64,000 bases of DNA. It comes from Marispirochaeta aestuarii (GTDB lineage: Bacteria > Spirochaetota > Spirochaetia > JC444 > Marispirochaetaceae). The notes beneath the pieces are model-generated. The model ran no database searches, was not told the origin of the DNA, and saw only the letters and a program-made list of their open reading frames with translations. Position 1 is the first letter of the stretch; every line of letters starts with the position of its first letter. The stretch is taken from NCBI RefSeq assembly GCF_002087085.1, contig NZ_MWQY01000018.1, forward strand, positions 26,898-90,897, in the 5' to 3' direction. Shown here one piece after another: positions 7,984 to 17,489 of this stretch. A program made the position numbers and the translations under genes.

Positions 7984-10900
7984 ATGGTCCGACGGGTTTA
8001 CGTCGAAAAATTGTCCCCCTTTGCCCACGAGGCGCAGCACACCCTCAAAGAGATTTCCGGGAGCCTCGGAATCAGGGGAATCCACGCCGCCCGTCTGCTT
8101 CACCGTTACGATATCGACGGCCTCTCGGAACCGGAGTTCCGATCCGCTGCGGAGACAATTCTGGCTGAGGCTCCGGTGGACAGGGTCCATTACGAGCTTC
8201 CCGTCTTGAGCCCGAAAGACCATGTCCTCGCCATCGAAGCCCTGCCCGGGCAGTATGACCAGCGGGCGGACTCCGCCACCCAGGCGATTCAGCTGATGAC
8301 CCACGCTGCTCCGCCGGCGGTCAGCGCTGCCGGGGTCTGGATCTTCACCGGCGACATCTCCCCTGAGAATATGACGGCCATCCGGGAGTACCTGATAAAC
8401 CCCGTGGAGTCCCGGGAGGCTTCCCTTGATCTGCCGGAATCCCTGGAACTGAAAGCCCCGGAACCTGCTCAGATCCCCCTGGTGGACGGCCTGATGGATG
8501 CCGACGGAGAGACCCTGAGGAACATCATGAACCGTTACGGCCTTGCCATGTCGGAGGCCGACCTGGCCCTCTGCCGGGACTACTTCCGTAACACGGAGAA
8601 GCGGAACCCCACCGAGACGGAACTGAAGGTACTGGACACCTACTGGTCCGACCATTGCCGGCACACAACCTTCCTGACCAGTCTGGAAGAAATCAGTTTC
8701 GAAGACAATCCAATATCCCGGCGCATCGAAGCCACCTACCGGGAATACCTGGAACTGAAGAAGCTCTGCTCCCCCAAAAAGCCGGTATCCCTTATGGACC
8801 TGGCGGTAATCGTCATGAAGGAGTTCCGGGGAGACGGCAGGCTGGAGGATCTGGAGGTCTCGGAAGAGATAAACGCCTGCAGCATCCGGGTGGAGGCCCG
8901 GGTGAACGGCAAACCCGAGCCCTGGCTAGTGATGTTCAAGAACGAGACCCACAACCACCCCACGGAGATCGAACCCTTCGGCGGGGCCGCCACCTGCCTG
9001 GGCGGGGCAATCAGGGACCCCCTCTCCGGCCGCTCCTATGTCTACCAGGCCATGCGCGTCAGCGGAGCGGGAGACCCCGGGACAGCCCTTGCGGACACTC
9101 TGCCGGGAAAACTTCCCCAGCGGAGCATCTGCACCACAGCGGCCCGGGGCTACAGCTCCTACGGCAACCAGATCGGGATAGCCACCGGGAAGGTCCACGA
9201 GTTCTATCATCCCGGTTACATCGCCAAGCGCATGGAGATCGGAGCGGTTATCGGCGCAGCCCCGGAACGCAACGTCAGCCGTCTTGAACCGGCCCCGGGA
9301 GACCTGATCCTCCTGGTAGGCGGCAGGACCGGTCGGGACGGCATCGGCGGGGCCACCGGCTCATCACGGGAGCACTCCCAGGATTCCCTGGCAAGCTGTG
9401 GTGCGGAGGTCCAGAAGGGCAATCCCCCCACGGAGCGCAAACTGCAGCGCCTCTTCCGGGATCAGGAATTCTCCCGGCGCATCAAGCGCTGCAACGACTT
9501 TGGCGCGGGAGGGGTTGCCGTCGCCGTGGGAGAACTGGCCCCGGGACTGGAGATAAACCTGGACGCGGTCCCCAAGAAATATGCCGGTCTGGACGGCACG
9601 GAGCTCGCTATCTCCGAGTCCCAGGAACGCATGGCCCTGGTAATCGAGGCCGGGGACCTGGATTATTTTATCCGACGGGCAGCGGAGGAGAACCTCGAGG
9701 CCACAAGGATCGCCGAGGTTACCGACTCCGGGCGTCTCGTGATGCGCTGGAACGGCAGTACCGTCGTCGATCTTTCCCGGGACTTTCTTGACACCAACGG
9801 AGCGGAACAGCAGAGCAGTGCTTGTATCGAAGGGCCCCTGACTGAGGAACCTCCCTTCGATCTCGATAAGCGGTCCCGCAGCTTTTCTGAACAGCTCCTC
9901 TCTGTTCTTTCCGGGCTGGACTCTGCCGGCCAGGAGGGGCTCGGCCAGCTCTTCGACTCCACCATCGGGGCTGGCAGCCTCCTGATGCCCTTCGGCGGAA
10001 GGACCCAGACCAGCCCCTCCGACGGTATGGCGGCCCTCCTCCCCCTGGAGGAAGGTGAAACGGACACGGCCACCCTGATGAGCTTCGGCTTCGACCCCAG
10101 GATCAGCTCCTGGAGCCCCTATCACGGAGCCGTCTACGCGGTACTGCAGAGCGTCGCCCGCATTACCGCCATGGGGGGAGACTACCGCAGAACCCGGCTT
10201 ACCCTGCAGGAGTATTTCGAACGGCTGGGGAAGGACCCGAAGCGCTGGGGAAAACCCCTGGCGGCCCTTCTTGGTGCTTTCCACGCCCAGCGCGCCCTGG
10301 GAACACCCGCCATCGGAGGCAAAGACAGCATGTCCGGCTCCTTCGAAGAGCTCGACGTTCCCCCGACCCTTGTCTCCTTTGCAGTCGCCCCCGTCACGGC
10401 GGAGCGGGTAATTTCCCAGGAGCTCAAGGTGGCCGGCAGTACGCTGCTTCTGTTGAGCATTCCCCGGGACGACGATTACCTGCCGGACCTGAAAATCGCG
10501 GCGGAAACCTACGGCAGGATTCACGCAGCGGAACCCGGAATTATCCGCAGCGCCAGAAGCATTGGGGCCGGAGGTATCGCAGCTGCCCTTGCGGAGATGG
10601 CCTTCGGCAACGAACTGGGCGTGGAGATCGACGGAAGCGTCGCGCGGGAGGACCTCTTCCGCCTGGAATACGGCAGCATAATCCTGGAGGTATCCACGGA
10701 CAGCCCATGGCGGGAGCTTTTCCAGGGTCTCCCCTGCCGGGAAATCGGCCGGGTAATCGCCGGGGGAGAACTCAGGTTCGGAACGGAGGTTCTGCCCCTC
10801 GACACCGCTCTGGAGGCCTGGAGGAATCCCCTCCTCAAGGTATTCCCTATCGCCCCTTCGCCGGCGGAAGCATCAGGGAAGGTGGAAGTCCGCGGGGAGA

Positions 10901-11742
10901 AGAAATCCGCGGTGACTGCAGCCCGCAGCTACACAGGTCCAAAGGTTTCCCCCCGGGTCCTGATTCCCGTGTTCCCCGGGACGAACTGCGAATACGATTC
11001 AGCCGCCGCCTTCCGCAGGGAGGGGGCGCTCCCTGAGTTTGCCGTCGTTCGCAACCTGAACCCCCGGATGGTAGATGAATCCATCGCCCGGATGGCCGCA
11101 GGGCTCAAGAAAGCCCAGATCCTGATGATCCCCGGCGGCTTCAGCGCAGGAGACGAGCCGGAGGGGTCGGGAAAGTTTATCGCCGCCTTTTTCCGCAACC
11201 CCGAGCTGACAGACGCGATCCATGAGTTCCTGGACAGGGACGGGCTTGTCCTGGGAATCTGCAACGGCTTTCAGGCCCTCATAAAGCTGGGGCTCCTTCC
11301 CTGGGGACGGATTACTCCCCTGAAGGCGGACAGCCCCACCCTGACCTTCAACACCATCGACTCCCACGTCAGCCGCTTTGTGGTAACCAGGATCGACAGC
11401 GCCTCCTCTCCCTGGCTGACGCATACAAAACCCGGAGAACTTCACTGGATACCCGTATCCCACGGGGAAGGCCGCTTTGTGGCAGCTCCGGAGGTTCTGA
11501 AGAAACTGGAAGATTCCGGGCAGATCGCCGCCCGTTACGCCGACCAGTCGGGAAGGCCGACCATGGAAGGACCGGCCAATCCCAACGGTTCCATGGGAGC
11601 GGTGGAGGCCCTGGTAAGCCCCGACGGAAGGATCCTGGGCAAGATGGGACATTCCGAGCGCTGGCGCCCCGGGCTTTATCGGAACATACCGGGGAACAAG
11701 GACCAGGGGCTGTTCAAGGCGGGTGTGGAGTACTTCGGGTAA
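7984..11742 (+). CDS. purL: Phosphoribosylformylglycinamidine synthase, single-chain form
   Basis: Fourth step of purine synthesis: FGAR plus glutamine and ATP to FGAM. This is the long fused form (about 1,252 residues) that unites the PurS-like N-terminal region, the two AIRS-like halves (FKNETHNHPTEIEPFGGAAT; GGKDSMSGSF) and a C-terminal class I glutaminase (about 985-1252). The glutaminase has the nucleophile Cys in LGICNGFQAL and the His in MGHSERW. The open frame has an ATG 15 bp earlier, but the ATG at 7984 has AGGAGG 5 nt upstream and is the better start. It is transcribed divergently from the LysR gene. I see no purine riboswitch in the short leader. Confidence 0.97.
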   Translation: MVRRVYVEKLSPFAHEAQHTLKEISGSLGIRGIHAARLLHRYDIDGLSEPEFRSAAETILAEAPVDRVHYELPVLSPKDHVLAIEALPGQYDQRADSATQAIQLMTHAAPPAVSAAGVWIFTGDISPENMTAIREYLINPVESREASLDLPESLELKAPEPAQIPLVDGLMDADGETLRNIMNRYGLAMSEADLALCRDYFRNTEKRNPTETELKVLDTYWSDHCRHTTFLTSLEEISFEDNPISRRIEATYREYLELKKLCSPKKPVSLMDLAVIVMKEFRGDGRLEDLEVSEEINACSIRVEARVNGKPEPWLVMFKNETHNHPTEIEPFGGAATCLGGAIRDPLSGRSYVYQAMRVSGAGDPGTALADTLPGKLPQRSICTTAARGYSSYGNQIGIATGKVHEFYHPGYIAKRMEIGAVIGAAPERNVSRLEPAPGDLILLVGGRTGRDGIGGATGSSREHSQDSLASCGAEVQKGNPPTERKLQRLFRDQEFSRRIKRCNDFGAGGVAVAVGELAPGLEINLDAVPKKYAGLDGTELAISESQERMALVIEAGDLDYFIRRAAEENLEATRIAEVTDSGRLVMRWNGSTVVDLSRDFLDTNGAEQQSSACIEGPLTEEPPFDLDKRSRSFSEQLLSVLSGLDSAGQEGLGQLFDSTIGAGSLLMPFGGRTQTSPSDGMAALLPLEEGETDTATLMSFGFDPRISSWSPYHGAVYAVLQSVARITAMGGDYRRTRLTLQEYFERLGKDPKRWGKPLAALLGAFHAQRALGTPAIGGKDSMSGSFEELDVPPTLVSFAVAPVTAERVISQELKVAGSTLLLLSIPRDDDYLPDLKIAAETYGRIHAAEPGIIRSARSIGAGGIAAALAEMAFGNELGVEIDGSVAREDLFRLEYGSIILEVSTDSPWRELFQGLPCREIGRVIAGGELRFGTEVLPLDTALEAWRNPLLKVFPIAPSPAEASGKVEVRGEKKSAVTAARSYTGPKVSPRVLIPVFPGTNCEYDSAAAFRREGALPEFAVVRNLNPRMVDESIARMAAGLKKAQILMIPGGFSAGDEPEGSGKFIAAFFRNPELTDAIHEFLDRDGLVLGICNGFQALIKLGLLPWGRITPLKADSPTLTFNTIDSHVSRFVVTRIDSASSPWLTHTKPGELHWIPVSHGEGRFVAAPEVLKKLEDSGQIAARYADQSGRPTMEGPANPNGSMGAVEALVSPDGRILGKMGHSERWRPGLYRNIPGNKDQGLFKAGVEYFG

Positions 11743-11744
11743 TC

Positions 11745-12926
11745 CTATGAATTATATTCAGTGAATACTCTCTTTAATGAATCATAATCATCGAGAAATT
11801 TATCAGCATATTCTTTTGCCCATTTCTGCCATTCAATTGAAGAAGCATACTCATTGTCTTTATTTTTCTTAAAATTGCCAATTCCACTACTATTCGTGGT
11901 TCGCCAAAGGTACCAATAGTCATTTGGGTTTAATTCATCACAAGGTATAGATTTCTTGTTCACGATATGCTCAATTCTATCCTTCACGTTCTGATCTGTG
12001 GTTCCAGGTGAGACAGGCTGTAATCCTGTCCCTAAGCGATAATTACCATTATTCCAGTTAAACTCAACCACCCAATTATACTGTTCGGACATTGTAACGC
12101 AGAACCCATAATCATCACCTTCAATAGCACTTTGTTTGATTTCATTTACGTCTGTTTCGATTTTTAAGCCACGTTGTTGTAGCTCCTGCATCAGTTCTTG
12201 TAAAAACATTACATGACATCTCTTTTGTGATGCATTCAGTACATAGCGTGTCTGATTCGGTTCTATTGAACCCTCCTCGAAAACAGCACTTGCCGCTTCT
12301 CTTTCATTAAAGGAATCATTAACCATTTCTTCTATCATCTCCCTGTATAATCGTATATTGCAGCGGATATTGTCATTACCAAAAGCTTCAGGCGTATCAT
12401 CACAAGTCTGCAACCACTTAATAATATGCTCTTTATAAGAACATGGCGTTATCGGTCCCGTATAATCTCCGATGGAATCAACTGATGGATCCCAGCCTAA
12501 TGGAGTAAGATAGACAACGTGTATCGATTCTTCTTTATAGTTGTATTTCTCCCCTTTTAAAGTTTTTACATAGTTACTAATTTGAGCAGGCTGATCGCGG
12601 GCATCAACTTTGTTTTCGATTATTATTGCAGTCTTCTCATTCAATAATTCTATAAGAATATCTATATTATCTGTTTCTCTTGAAACTATGATCGATTTTG
12701 GATCTTTTAGTGAATAATTGGGGAATTCTTTAATTTGAAGACACCTAAATAGAAGTCTGACTCGTTCCAGACTGCCATCATAATTCGTATCTATAAGCTT
12801 AGCTATAATGTCTGAATGAAGAAGTTCTCTCCGGAGTACATTACTGGAAAGAAGTAAATTGAGATTATCATTTTTTAAGGTATATAGTTTTCCTGAGATA
12901 TCGATTATTGTCTTCAATACAGACAT
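11745..12926 (-). CDS. PD-(D/E)XK nuclease superfamily protein
   Basis: A 393-residue protein whose N-terminal third carries a PD-(D/E)XK nuclease core: the acidic strand NIDILIEL (Asp89) followed by IIIENKVDARDQPAQ (Glu104-x-Lys106, with downstream Gln residues). This order fits the PDDEXK_4 (PF14281-type) family, often seen as orphan nucleases near mobile or defence genes. The C-terminal half is unrecognised. Base composition is clearly AT-richer than purL next door, which ends 2 bp away on the other strand, and this points to horizontal acquisition. The gene is followed by nothing on its own strand, and the DnaB-like ORF lies 139 bp upstream. Nuclease activity is inferred from the motif only. 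Confidence 0.75.
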   Translation of the reverse strand: MSVLKTIIDISGKLYTLKNDNLNLLLSSNVLRRELLHSDIIAKLIDTNYDGSLERVRLLFRCLQIKEFPNYSLKDPKSIIVSRETDNIDILIELLNEKTAIIIENKVDARDQPAQISNYVKTLKGEKYNYKEESIHVVYLTPLGWDPSVDSIGDYTGPITPCSYKEHIIKWLQTCDDTPEAFGNDNIRCNIRLYREMIEEMVNDSFNEREAASAVFEEGSIEPNQTRYVLNASQKRCHVMFLQELMQELQQRGLKIETDVNEIKQSAIEGDDYGFCVTMSEQYNWVVEFNWNNGNYRLGTGLQPVSPGTTDQNVKDRIEHIVNKKSIPCDELNPNDYWYLWRTTNSSGIGNFKKNKDNEYASSIEWQKWAKEYADKFLDDYDSLKRVFTEYNS

Positions 12927-13065
12927 AGATAATTCCTCACAAGAAATATTTTAATATGACCATAAAGCAACTTCCTCTGAATATGCTGTCAATAATCTTC
13001 ATCAACTTTCAACTTGGATTATTCAAAGACATTCAGTATTGGTGCACCATCCTTTAGAAATCTCA

Positions 13066-13776
13066 TTAATTATTGCTCTGTCTCGGTCGAACTGAATCTT
13101 CCTCATTTTCTTGAGTTATAACATCGTTTCGGAGATCGAGATATATTCTGGATAAACCTATAGGGACTGATAAATATTTGGCAAGTAGATCAAGATATTT
13201 TCGGTTTATAATGTTTGAATTTGCGACTACGTACTTATCGTTGCTTTGCTTGTATAAGATTAAAACAAAGGAAATGAATTTTTCTTTTACAAATCTTTTT
13301 ACATCCTGAATTCTTCTAATACTTTCAGGTTTTGAAAAAACCAAGAAATATGATTTTCTATCATAAATGGCCCCTCCTGCTTTAGTTATCCTATGAAAAT
13401 GACAAGGCTGGAAATTCCCGGTTCTTAACCTATGAACATCAAGAGCACACATAGCAGACAATAAGTCCATCATAATCGCATCTGCGGATTGATTTATGCT
13501 AATAACCAGGCATGGAATTTTCTTCGTTATTGATAATCTCTTTAAAAATTCCATTGTTGGCAATTTCTTGTACAACATTTTCGATACATAATCATCCTTA
13601 CATTCTTCTCGTCCGCATATATATTCAATTTTGCCATATGTCTCCTCGATATCAAATGCTGGATAATTAACTTCTTGAGAACGATTATGATATCTCTTTT
13701 CAATTAATTCCATACACTCAGTAAGAGCCTCGCTATACATTAAAATTCGATAAATTGTGGGAACACTGTCTGACAT
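13066..13776 (-). CDS. DnaB-helicase-like protein lacking Walker motifs
   Basis: A 236-residue AT-rich ORF. It follows the RecA-fold part of replicative helicase DnaB by eye: PCLVISINQSADAIMMDLL matches the DnaB segment around FSLEMSAEQL, and DVHRLRTG matches the DnaB xxxLRTG segment. A later LLAKYLSVPIGLSRIYLD aligns with the LAKELNVPVIALSQLSR region. The Walker A loop is absent, and the Walker B strand, normally ending in a conserved Asp, reads FVLILYKQS. It therefore cannot be an ordinary helicase. The ATG at 13776 is chosen because AAGGAG sits 6 nt upstream; an in-frame TTG lies 18 bp earlier. It could be a decayed helicase relic or a DnaB-interacting decoy. Confidence 0.5.
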   Translation of the reverse strand: MSDSVPTIYRILMYSEALTECMELIEKRYHNRSQEVNYPAFDIEETYGKIEYICGREECKDDYVSKMLYKKLPTMEFLKRLSITKKIPCLVISINQSADAIMMDLLSAMCALDVHRLRTGNFQPCHFHRITKAGGAIYDRKSYFLVFSKPESIRRIQDVKRFVKEKFISFVLILYKQSNDKYVVANSNIINRKYLDLLAKYLSVPIGLSRIYLDLRNDVITQENEEDSVRPRQSNN

Positions 13777-14214
13777 ACATTTCTCCTTTATCAATTACTC
13801 TGTTAGCCCAGAGTGGGTATTTATAAACAAGGCTCTCGACCGATTTTTCCGGGCGTTTGTGCTGTTTTCACTACTGCTAAATGCCATGAAGAAAAGAGAT
13901 TTTTATAAATTAAAGATACTCTACTCATGACGCTCCACTGCAACTGAAACAATGAAAATAGGCGGTCCGAAAGTGTGTAATGAGAATGGCGGATTGGTAG
14001 CGGCATCATATCCGATCCTGATCATTTTCAGCCAGGTCCGGAACACCAAATTAGTGAAGAGTAGTCATTCCAAAAAGCAAACCTTTCAATTAGCCGGGCA
14101 TACATTTTCAATCAGACGCTTGGGTACGTGTAATCTGTATGCAAACTGCACTGTGCTAAAAGCCGGAATTCGGCAATGGATATTCCTCTTCAGCCAGCTA
14201 CAATAAACCTGCCT
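13777..14214. other. Gene-free 438 bp stretch, possible decayed insertion-sequence end
   Basis: No convincing gene is present on either strand. The middle (about 13970-14050) carries spaced segments such as GGTCCGGAACACC and GATCCTGATCATTTTCAGCC that remind me of the terminal repeat region of IS21-family elements. No transposase is attached, and this resemblance is from memory only. Short open frames at 13821-14009 (minus) and 13952-14206 (plus) have no good ribosome site and no recognisable product. The stretch separates the AT-rich island from the TRAP transporter genes. Confidence 0.3.
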
Positions 14215-16251
14215 TTACACAGCCGCCTTCAAACTCACCTTCTGCATCAGATACACCCCAGCGTATACAGCCAGACCCGCAGGGTAGAGCATGAAGCGCA
14301 GTTCATGGGCAATCCCGAATAATCCGGCAAAAAAACCGGGATTAAAGAGAATAAAGGAAGCCAAAAGCAGAACAGGGATTTCGTACCAGCGGTTCTGCCG
14401 CAGAAACCAGCCCTGCACGGCATTGGTAAAGGCGAAGGCCCCGAAGATCGCCATGACGAAGATCAGCATGGATACCGGCCAGCCCCGCACTCCCTGGAGT
14501 ACCAGGTCGGGATTGAAGATGAACATGAAAGGGATCACCGCCGTCCGCAAGTCGTAGATAAAGCCCTGAATACCCGTTTTTATGGCGTCGGACCCGGCAA
14601 TGGCGGCGGCGGTATATGCCGCAAGACCCACCGGCGGGGTATCGTCGGCGAGAATCCCGAAGTAGAAGCAGAAGAGGTGGGCGGCGATGGCGGGGATAAT
14701 GATTCCCATGCCGCCCCCCAGCTGGAGAATGATCGGTACGGTAATGGAGGCCATAACGATGTAGGTGGCGGTTGTGGGCAGCCCCATGCCGATAATCAGG
14801 CTCGCCACGGCGGTAATAAAGAGCAGCAGGAATATGTTTCCCATGGCCATATACTCCACCACCTGGACGATCATGCTGCCGATTCCCATATTCACGATAC
14901 CCACAACGATTCCCGCCGTGGCGGTTGCAAGGGCCACGGTCAGCATGTTACGGGAACCTTCGATCATTCCCTTTCCCACAAGAAGGACCACTGCCCAGGA
15001 TGCCTTTAAGGGGGATTCTTTTTTCCTGACCGCCAGGAATATCTCCCGTGCAAGATGCACGACAAAGAGGGTCACAATTGCGGTAAAAGCCGAGAGCTTC
15101 GGACTGTGGCGCATTATCATCAGTTCGTACAGAAGAACAAAGAGGGGAATCAAATTATGGAAGCCCCCTTTCAGGACGGTCCAGAAGGGAGGACACTCCT
15201 CCTTCGGCAGCCCCTCCATACCCCGCTTTGAAGCCTCAAGATGGGTAATATAAAAGAGGGCGAAGTAGGAGACAAAAGCGGGGATTGCCGCAGCCCTGAC
15301 GACCTCCATATACGGCAGACTCAGGTATTCGGCAATAATAAAGGCGGCGGCTCCCATTATCGGAGGCATGAGCTGCCCGTTGGTACTGGCGGCCACTTCA
15401 GTGGCGGCGGCAATACGTCCGGGATACCCGACCTTCTTCATCAGCGGAATTGTAAAGGTCCCGGTGGTAACAACATTGGCGATACTGGACCCGGAAACAA
15501 GCCCGGTAAGTCCTGAGGAGACCACTGAAGCCTTGGCGGGTCCGCCCTTGTAACGCCCGAGAAGGGAGATTGCCAGATCGTTAAAATAGAAGCCCGCGCC
15601 GGTCCGGTTCAGAAGCGCCCCCAGAAGCACGAAGAGAAAGACCGTGTTCGCCGAAACATCCAGGGGAATTCCGAAAATTCCCTCCGTGGAGAGGGCAATC
15701 TGGCTCAGGTACTTGCTGACGCTGACCCCCCGGTAGGCGATAAAGTGAGGCAGATAGGGCCCCAGAAAAGCGTAGGCGGTAAAAAGCACGGCGATGGTCC
15801 CCAGGGGCATCCCGATAACCCTCCGGGAAGCCTCCAGCACCAGAAGGATCATCACAAAACCGAATACCAGGTCCCGCCCGATGGGGCGTCCCGCCCGGGA
15901 GGCGATTCCTTCGTAATCAAACACCACATAGAGCACCGCCGTAACCGCCGCGGCGGCCAGAAAGAAGTCGATTATGGGTATCCGGTCCACGGCATGGAGA
16001 AACTTGATTCGCCTTTTATGTTTGGAAATCGGGTAACCGAGATAGACCAGGGCCACCGCGAAGGCAAGGTGGATTGCCCGGACAGTAACGCTGTCCAGAA
16101 CCACAAGCCTGGGCAGAGCAAGCTGGAAGAGGGCCCATAATACCGCGATGGTACCGAAGAGGATCCTGTCTATGGGCCGCTTATCACGGATAAGACCCAG
16201 TTCCTCTTTTAATAATTCTTCCGCGGTTTCGTTTTCCCACTCCTTGGACAT
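14215..16251 (-). CDS. TRAP transporter fused permease (DctQM type, TAXI system)
   Basis: A 678-residue membrane protein that fuses the 4-helix DctQ-like and 12-helix DctM-like TRAP subunits. It drives sodium-coupled uptake of a substrate delivered by the TAXI binding protein encoded just upstream. The DctM part has GLTGLVSGSSIANVVTTG and GMGLPTTATYIVMA, both typical of fused TRAP permeases. The start at 16251 (MSKEWENETAE) has CAGGAG upstream; the frame stays open 42 bp further. A 10-bp perfect hairpin lies between the binding-protein gene and this one. The substrate is not predictable; TAXI systems often take dicarboxylates or amino acids. Confidence 0.93.
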   Translation of the reverse strand: MSKEWENETAEELLKEELGLIRDKRPIDRILFGTIAVLWALFQLALPRLVVLDSVTVRAIHLAFAVALVYLGYPISKHKRRIKFLHAVDRIPIIDFFLAAAAVTAVLYVVFDYEGIASRAGRPIGRDLVFGFVMILLVLEASRRVIGMPLGTIAVLFTAYAFLGPYLPHFIAYRGVSVSKYLSQIALSTEGIFGIPLDVSANTVFLFVLLGALLNRTGAGFYFNDLAISLLGRYKGGPAKASVVSSGLTGLVSGSSIANVVTTGTFTIPLMKKVGYPGRIAAATEVAASTNGQLMPPIMGAAAFIIAEYLSLPYMEVVRAAAIPAFVSYFALFYITHLEASKRGMEGLPKEECPPFWTVLKGGFHNLIPLFVLLYELMIMRHSPKLSAFTAIVTLFVVHLAREIFLAVRKKESPLKASWAVVLLVGKGMIEGSRNMLTVALATATAGIVVGIVNMGIGSMIVQVVEYMAMGNIFLLLFITAVASLIIGMGLPTTATYIVMASITVPIILQLGGGMGIIIPAIAAHLFCFYFGILADDTPPVGLAAYTAAAIAGSDAIKTGIQGFIYDLRTAVIPFMFIFNPDLVLQGVRGWPVSMLIFVMAIFGAFAFTNAVQGWFLRQNRWYEIPVLLLASFILFNPGFFAGLFGIAHELRFMLYPAGLAVYAGVYLMQKVSLKAAV

Positions 16252-16277
16252 GCACTGCTCCTGTAAAAATATAAATT

Positions 16278-16302
16278 CTGCGGTGCAGGGCATGCACCGC
16301 AG
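16278..16302 (-). terminator. Perfect hairpin between TAXI binding protein and permease genes
   Basis: Inverted repeat CTGCGGTGCA / TGCACCGCAG with a 5-nt loop, followed in the direction of transcription by an A/T-rich stretch. It is likely a partial terminator or mRNA stabiliser that keeps the upstream binding-protein message more abundant than the permease message. Confidence 0.6.
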
Positions 16303-16312
16303 TCACGTTCGT

Positions 16313-17317
16313 TTATTTCTGTATAAGCGCCGGGTTGATGTATTCGGTCAATCCCGCTTCTTCATAGTACCTGAGGGCACCTTTGTGAATCGGGGCGGAG
16401 AGACCTTTGAGCATACTCTCCCTGGTCAGGTTCTGGTATGCCGGATGCAGTTTTTTAAAATCGTCGAAGTTTTCGAAAACCTCTTTGGTAATGGCATACA
16501 CTACATCCTCCGGAACCTTGGTCGAGGTAACAAGGGTAGCCGTTACTCCCACGGTAACAGGATCGGAGGTGTTGGCCGCCATGGGATACTCCTTGCCGGG
16601 AAGAACAGCCTTGGCATAATAGGAGTACTTGTCCGTCAGGGCCTTGAGAACGTCTCCGTCGATATTGACAATGCGGACCTTCACCCGGCCGGCGGTTGCT
16701 TCCTTGACGTTCCCGTTGGGGTGTCCGACGGTATAGAAAAAGGCGTCGATACGACCGTCATTCAAAAGCCCCGGGGCTTCCACGGCGTTTACGTTTTCCG
16801 CCTGCACATCAGCCTCGGAGAGTCCCGCCGCGGCGAGAACATCCAGGGCGTTCTGAAGGTTTCCGGAACCGGGATTACCCAGGTTGACGCGTTTTCCCTT
16901 AAGGTCCGCCACCGATTCAATCCCGCTCTCAACGCTGGCCACCAGGGTAACCGCCTCGGGATGAATGGAGAATACCGAGCGCAGCTCCTTCTGGGGACCG
17001 CTCTCTTCCCATTCAGCAAGACCGGTGTAGGCCTGGAACTGACGGTCGGACTGGGAAATCCCGAAATCCAGGTCGCCGCTTAGAACTGCGTTCACGTTAT
17101 ATACCGAACCGCCGGTGGACTCCACCGTCGCTTTGATGCCGTATTCATCGTACTTCGCATTTACCATACGGCTTATGGCACCGCCGGTGGGATAATAGAC
17201 CCCTGTTACTCCGCCGGTACCGATGGTGACAAACTTGCTCTGCCCCTGTCCGCCTGCAAAGACCTGAGGCGCAGCCTGCAGAAGCACAAGCAGGGAGAAA
17301 ACGAGGATTTTTTTCAT
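16313..17317 (-). CDS. TAXI-family TRAP transporter solute-binding protein
   Basis: Periplasmic receptor of the TAXI class. It has a signal peptide (about 1-22, MKKILVFSLLVLLQAAPQVFAG) and then FVTIGTGGVTGVYYPTGGAIS, the signature start of the family. The remainder contains the usual DLKGKRVNLGNPGSG segment (about residue 140). The ATG has AGGAG 6 nt upstream. It is the first gene of a two-gene operon with the fused permease and has a promoter overlapped by a palindrome in the 172-bp gap to the divergent NUDIX gene. Confidence 0.95.
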   Translation of the reverse strand: MKKILVFSLLVLLQAAPQVFAGGQGQSKFVTIGTGGVTGVYYPTGGAISRMVNAKYDEYGIKATVESTGGSVYNVNAVLSGDLDFGISQSDRQFQAYTGLAEWEESGPQKELRSVFSIHPEAVTLVASVESGIESVADLKGKRVNLGNPGSGNLQNALDVLAAAGLSEADVQAENVNAVEAPGLLNDGRIDAFFYTVGHPNGNVKEATAGRVKVRIVNIDGDVLKALTDKYSYYAKAVLPGKEYPMAANTSDPVTVGVTATLVTSTKVPEDVVYAITKEVFENFDDFKKLHPAYQNLTRESMLKGLSAPIHKGALRYYEEAGLTEYINPALIQK

Positions 17318-17350
17318 ATGATTCTCCTATAGAATAATAATTGTGGATAT

Positions 17351-17379
17351 ACAATACTGGATTTTTGAGGATATTACAA
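17351..17379 (-). promoter_or_regulatory. Candidate sigma-70 promoter of the TAXI TRAP operon
   Basis: On the minus strand, TTGTAA (17379-17374) and TATTGT (17356-17351) are separated by 17 nt. The -35 box overlaps the CAAGTT/AACTTG palindrome at 17377-17390. Confidence 0.45.
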
Positions 17380-17390
17380 GTTTCAACTTG
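17377..17390. promoter_or_regulatory. Palindrome CAAGTTTCAACTTG, possible operator
   Basis: Six-base inverted repeat arms around a 2-nt centre, overlapping the -35 box of the TRAP promoter. Its position suits repression. No regulator gene adjoins it. Confidence 0.4.
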
Positions 17391-17489
17391 ATTCTTTTCA
17401 TTTTCTCATAAATTGCCGGTGTTTATTCAGAATCTGATAATACCCTGCTTTACTTGACCTAAACAGCTGCAGATGGGTAGGGTTTCTTC

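Noticed and set aside
9364..10524. Long minus-strand open frame within purL (and similar ones at 3043-3936 and 52483-53595)
   Set aside because: Low-complexity, basic or Gly/Pro-rich products with no ribosome site, fully overlapped by well-conserved genes on the other strand.
13952..14206. 84-codon plus-strand ORF
   Set aside because: No ribosome site, no recognisable domain, and it lies within the apparently decayed stretch.
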